Shown here piece by piece: positions 61,601 through 64,000 of a stretch of 64,000 nt of DNA (position 1 is the first letter of the stretch; every line of letters begins with the position of its first letter). Position numbers and translations under genes: made by a program. The stretch spans positions 42,477-106,476 of the forward strand of contig LNFJ01000016.1 in the NCBI GenBank assembly GCA_001464625.1. Direction: 5' to 3'. Source of the DNA: Bacteroidia bacterium Ga0077558 (GTDB lineage Bacteria > Bacteroidota > Bacteroidia > Chitinophagales > Chitinophagaceae). A model generated the notes under the pieces. The model ran no database searches and was not told the DNA's origin. It saw nothing but the letters and a program-made list of their open reading frames with translations.

Positions 61601-63080
61601 AGGCAAAACTGCGACCACCAATACCCCGATTATCAAAAGGCGCATTTCCACAGGCATCTAAGGAGTAACCACCAAGTCCACCGTTACCCCCATTTGCACC
61701 ACCACCGCCACCACTGTTGTGACCAAGTCCGCCACCACCGCCACCAGCAGCACTTCCTTTTCCGTAATTAATTGTGGATGGTGGAGAGGCAATGCTTTCT
61801 CCTTTTTGCCCGGCGATATTATTGCTGGCTTGCGGATAGAAATAATTATTTTGAAAACAATTGAGTACCGATGTTTGAGAATTGAAACCTGTGCCACCTC
61901 TAAAGCCTCTGCCACTTACATCAATGTTAGCATTTAATGTTATCGCATTGGCGGAGTTGAGAACAAGAACACCTCCTTTATTTCCATCCCATGGCAAACA
62001 AGTTAGTGTAGAAGTAATGATTGCATTTTGATAATAAGGTACTCTTATCAGTTGCACTTTACCAATGGGTATATCATATTGCCGGACGATGGTGTTTTTT
62101 AGTTCAATGATATTTCCGGTTTTACTTTTTACATAGTTGAATTCGTAGTTACCAGCGTTGTTGTAATTTGTTATAGTACCGAATGTTGCAGTATTGGTAG
62201 CATCAATATCAGCACCCTTCATTTGTATCATTAATACGGTATCGCCTATATTGAACGCAGCAGCATCTTCTACTGTTATGTTATTTGCACAAGGGTTTAT
62301 TGCAAGGATAGGAGTGTAATCATTAATGATGTTGCTGATAGTATTGGGTGTGGCACAGGAGTCTATAAAGTAATTGCAATTAGTATTAGTGCCGTTGATG
62401 GAAGACCCACCTCCTAATGTTCCGTTCCAGGCAGGGTTTCCTTGTTTGTTTAATAGGTTATCAAAAGTGTAATATGCCAAAAGCCCAGGCTGTGTTGTAG
62501 GATTTGGAAGTGAAGAATTCATGTTGGCCCTGATTTCTGCCTGTGTTCTTGCTACATTCCAAATGCGAACTTCATTTGTGTAACCCAAAAAGGAAGAGGT
62601 AATTGTGCCTGTATATCTTCCTATTCTTGTTGGCCATGAGTTTTGAAATAAAGTTCCGCTAGCAGCAACCTGGCTCATTAAAAAACCATTTCTATAAAAT
62701 TTAAGTGTAGCACCATCATATACCATTGCTATATGATAAGTCTTATTTATTTCAATTTCACAAATATCAGGAGTTCCAAAAAAACCATTAGACGTAGTTA
62801 TGTATCCATGGTTAGGTCGTAACAAATAATTTACATCACTTGGGCTGTCATGTTTTGAAACAACATCACCTTCGTTTCCGTTACCTATACCTCCTGCATA
62901 TGGTTGCGTTCTGTTAATAAGTGCTTCAACAGTAATTGTTGTTCCAGTAACATTTAAATTACCAACATTTACAAAAGAAGGTTCAGTGGGAGTGCTAAGC
63001 CAGTTGTTGCAGGGGATATTTAATTGCGCATAGCAAAAATTATAAACAAAAAGAAAAACAAGAAGACTTGCAAATCTCAT
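58656..63080 (-). CDS. Giant adhesin-like protein with LamG, PKD-type repeats and gliding-motility C-terminal domain
   Basis: The Met at 63080 begins a signal peptide (MRFASLLVFLFVYNFCYAQ), giving 1474 residues. Order: a LamG/concanavalin-like domain (about 40-215; TYHIAMVYDGATLKFYRNG, EVRIWNVARTQAEIRANMNS), a Gly-rich segment (about 450-670, many GGGG runs), two PKD domains (about 690-860; WYFGDGNT, YWSFGDATTV), a carbohydrate-binding-like region (about 920-1085), four or five PKD/Ig-like repeats with the pattern TYxWSxGxxL (about 1095-1390), and a gliding-motility-associated C-terminal domain (MPTGFTPNNDGLNDCYGIKY, IFNRWGERVFYS). Expected at the cell surface via type IX secretion. It starts 43 bases after the purB stop. 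Confidence 0.92.
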   Translation of the reverse strand: MRFASLLVFLFVYNFCYAQLNIPCNNWLSTPTEPSFVNVGNLNVTGTTITVEALINRTQPYAGGIGNGNEGDVVSKHDSPSDVNYLLRPNHGYITTSNGFFGTPDICEIEINKTYHIAMVYDGATLKFYRNGFLMSQVAASGTLFQNSWPTRIGRYTGTITSSFLGYTNEVRIWNVARTQAEIRANMNSSLPNPTTQPGLLAYYTFDNLLNKQGNPAWNGTLGGGSSINGTNTNCNYFIDSCATPNTISNIINDYTPILAINPCANNITVEDAAAFNIGDTVLMIQMKGADIDATNTATFGTITNYNNAGNYEFNYVKSKTGNIIELKNTIVRQYDIPIGKVQLIRVPYYQNAIITSTLTCLPWDGNKGGVLVLNSANAITLNANIDVSGRGFRGGTGFNSQTSVLNCFQNNYFYPQASNNIAGQKGESIASPPSTINYGKGSAAGGGGGGLGHNSGGGGGANGGNGGLGGYSLDACGNAPFDNRGIGGRSFAYTTAANKIFAGSGGGAGQADNTGNPVPNGGNGGGIVIIISNTLTTNGNRILTNGNNGSACVTPPATDCHDGMGGGGAAGSVLLNVNQIIDNTTVENKGGNGANMVGSVALGGRIGAGGGGSGGLLFLTTGSLPANVSNINTGGANGVLTQDAGNAWGATAGQNGTTLFNLAIPVANTLFKVNIDSVRFTNTITNCSQFNFQGLGYTNTNPIANWQWYFGDGNTANTQNTSHTYSTTGTFTVKLVVTDINGCKDSISSDITAASALDFDFTYKTDVCNPLSVQFTGVGTSNQNPYWSFGDATTVTGTTSPVHLYAATGNYMVKYSVNNGTCADTVTKTITLGFIPDNIILTPDTTICFGTTKQLRTSTSLGFCWTPTTYLDNPNSANPITSTPENITYYYTAEIPGTNIITNGNFNAGNTGFTSAYNYATPNVTEGQYFVGPSPQAWNASLSNCGDHTGGNGNMMLINGAPTPDVKVWSQTVTVTPNTNYAFSTWIQALWPPNPAQLQFSINDNDVGSLITASLPTCTWTQFYTTWNSGNNTTANISIVNKNTQVIGNDFALDDISFAPVLIKRDSVKIIVDTPLVAATNSTAICEGSSIQLNATGASTYSWTSGSSLSNPAIANPIATPTVTTRYIVTGTTLAGCEAKDTVDITVNPKPIITKSANDTICATNSIRLLAAGGVAYSWLPAASLDNPSSPTPLATPASTTTYIVTVTGANTCTNTDSIKIDVRSANSFSINPPNQVCINAPIQLSAGGGDIYLWQSNPTLSNTSIPNPIATPIATTTYSVFIRDTLCNYTANLSTVITALPLPTIRTSKSNDINCVLSQSNLAATGAATYTWSPGASLNTTTGATPIASPTVTTKYIVTGTNSNGCFNNDSVTVNVTKDNLVNYQMPTGFTPNNDGLNDCYGIKYWGTISEIEFSIFNRWGERVFYSTRVGDCWNGMYKGVLQDTGVFIYIIKAKTDCDPVVFRKGTFILIK

Positions 63081-63123
63081 AAGGGGGCTTTCGTGAAGAA
63101 ACAAACTTAAAAGTACTCCTTTT

Positions 63124-64000
63124 TTACATACCGGTATAGTTGTGCGGGGTTATCTTTTTGAGCTCTTTTTTTACAGTTTCTGCTACTTTCAGCTTATCAA
63201 TAAAGTTGTGAATGGCCTTTTTGTCAATTTGCTGAGCCCCCCTCGTTAAATCTTTCAAAGCTTCGTAAGGGTTGGGATAATTTTCTCTCCGTAAAACGGT
63301 TTGAATAGCTTCTGCTACAACTGCCCAGTTATTATCAAGATCCTCATATAATTTCTGATCATTCAACACCAATTTGCTCAATCCTTTTTCAACAGAACGC
63401 AGTTGAGTCGGTCAAATCTCTTTGTAATCTAGATACGGGTAATTTAGAAGAAAGATATTCAAACAGTGCATTTGCCATTCCCAGGTTTCCTTCTGCATTT
63501 TCAAAATCAATAGGGTTTACTTTATGGGGCATGGCCGATGAGCCTACTTCGCCTTTCTTTGTTTTCTGCTTAAAATATTCCATGGATACGTAGCTCCATA
63601 TATCTCTGCAAAAATCAACCAATATATTGTTGATTCTTTTCATGCAATCAAAATGAGCAGCCAGGTTATCGTAGTGCTCAATCTGTGTGGTGAATTGCTG
63701 ACGATGTAAACCTATGTGAGCAACAAACTCATTCGCAAATTTCACCCAATCTACTTTTGGAAAAGCAATATGATGCGCATTGAAATTGCCCGTGGCACCA
63801 CCGAATTTTCCCGTAAAGGGAATGCCAATAAATTGCTCGATCTGGTTCTGTATTCGTTCTACAAAAACCATTATTTCTTTGCCAAGCCGGGTGGGGCTGG
63901 CTGGTTGTCCATGTGTATGCGCCAGCATCGGAATATCTTTCCATTGATTGGCTAACAATTTTAATTCTGTATTCAGATTTAATAATGCAGGCAGGTATTC
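63124..64000 (-). pseudogene. purB: Adenylosuccinate lyase, partial at window edge and internally broken
   Basis: The right part (64000 down to 63389) is in frame to the window edge and shows THGQPASPT and the lyase signature GSSAMPHKVNPIDFENAEGN, then RLQRDLTDST and a stop (AFC*). The left part (63381..63124) resumes in another frame with RSVEKGLSKLVLND, NWAVVAEAIQTVLRRENYPN and ends KKITPHNYTGM. Normal sequences of this enzyme have about 15 more residues (VLRxIGVPxAH...) between DST and the KGLSK segment, so about 47 bases seem lost, with a frameshift. PurB is essential for purine and AMP synthesis, so either this is an assembly error or another copy exists. Confidence 0.9.

Noticed and set aside
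1..64000. tRNA, rRNA, prophage or integrative element
   Set aside because: No cloverleaf-like gene, rRNA segment, integrase, capsid or conjugation gene was recognised.

Overview
The window reads as a stretch of a Bacteroidota chromosome, most likely family Chitinophagaceae (family level is inference). Supporting signs are modest GC, TonB-dependent receptors with an N-terminal carboxypeptidase-regulatory-like domain, secreted proteins with type A (19434..21251) and gliding-motility/type B (58656..63080) type IX secretion sorting domains, membrane-anchored AraC regulators, and repeated TAnnTTTG -7 boxes a short way upstream of starts. No rRNA, tRNA, CRISPR array or prophage was seen.

Layout. 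0-19 kb: a partial MacB/FtsX-type permease, then a mostly minus-strand series of small proteins (PPOX flavin-binding protein, two paralogous cupins, DUF4431 lipoprotein, CDGSH Fe-S protein, DUF2200), an OmpA protein with thrombospondin type 3 repeats whose signal peptide is frameshifted at a homopolymer, a TonB-dependent receptor, a coupled pair of unknown genes (11497 and 11751), a HipA-like kinase overlapping a DUF3037 gene, an alpha/beta hydrolase, a sugar dehydrogenase, and a secreted protein whose T9SS sorting domain is cut off by an in-frame stop. 19-42 kb: transporters (VIT/CCC1, Na/Pi), DinB, an AraC regulator next to an erythromycin-esterase-like protein, an adenylate/guanylate cyclase, a second outer-membrane receptor, a CHASE2 lipoprotein, two RICIN-like proteins and several small DUF proteins. 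Nearly every intergenic gap here carries pieces of one modular, palindromic dispersed repeat family, and the same stretch contains a REP-associated tyrosine transposase (RAYT, 36372..36890) with a copy of the repeat 8 bases past its stop codon. This looks like a REP/RAYT system.

42-50 kb: a long ORF joining an aspartic-protease-like protein to an NTF2-like lipoprotein through a duplicated A9/short-membrane-segment cassette, a secreted Ntn hydrolase fused to a CBM48/AMPK-like domain next to a second membrane AraC regulator, and peptide chain release factor 3 (prfC). 50-64 kb: a two-gene operon of very large uncharacterised proteins (1102 aa with a Tat-like signal, then 1364 aa), which I regard as the best candidate for an undescribed system; a 1474-aa gliding-motility-type adhesin; and a purB (adenylosuccinate lyase) broken by an apparent internal deletion.

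Three genes look broken (OmpA signal peptide, T9SS-tail gene, purB). Whether these are real mutations or assembly errors cannot be settled from the sequence alone. Homology statements are from recognition of families, not from searches.
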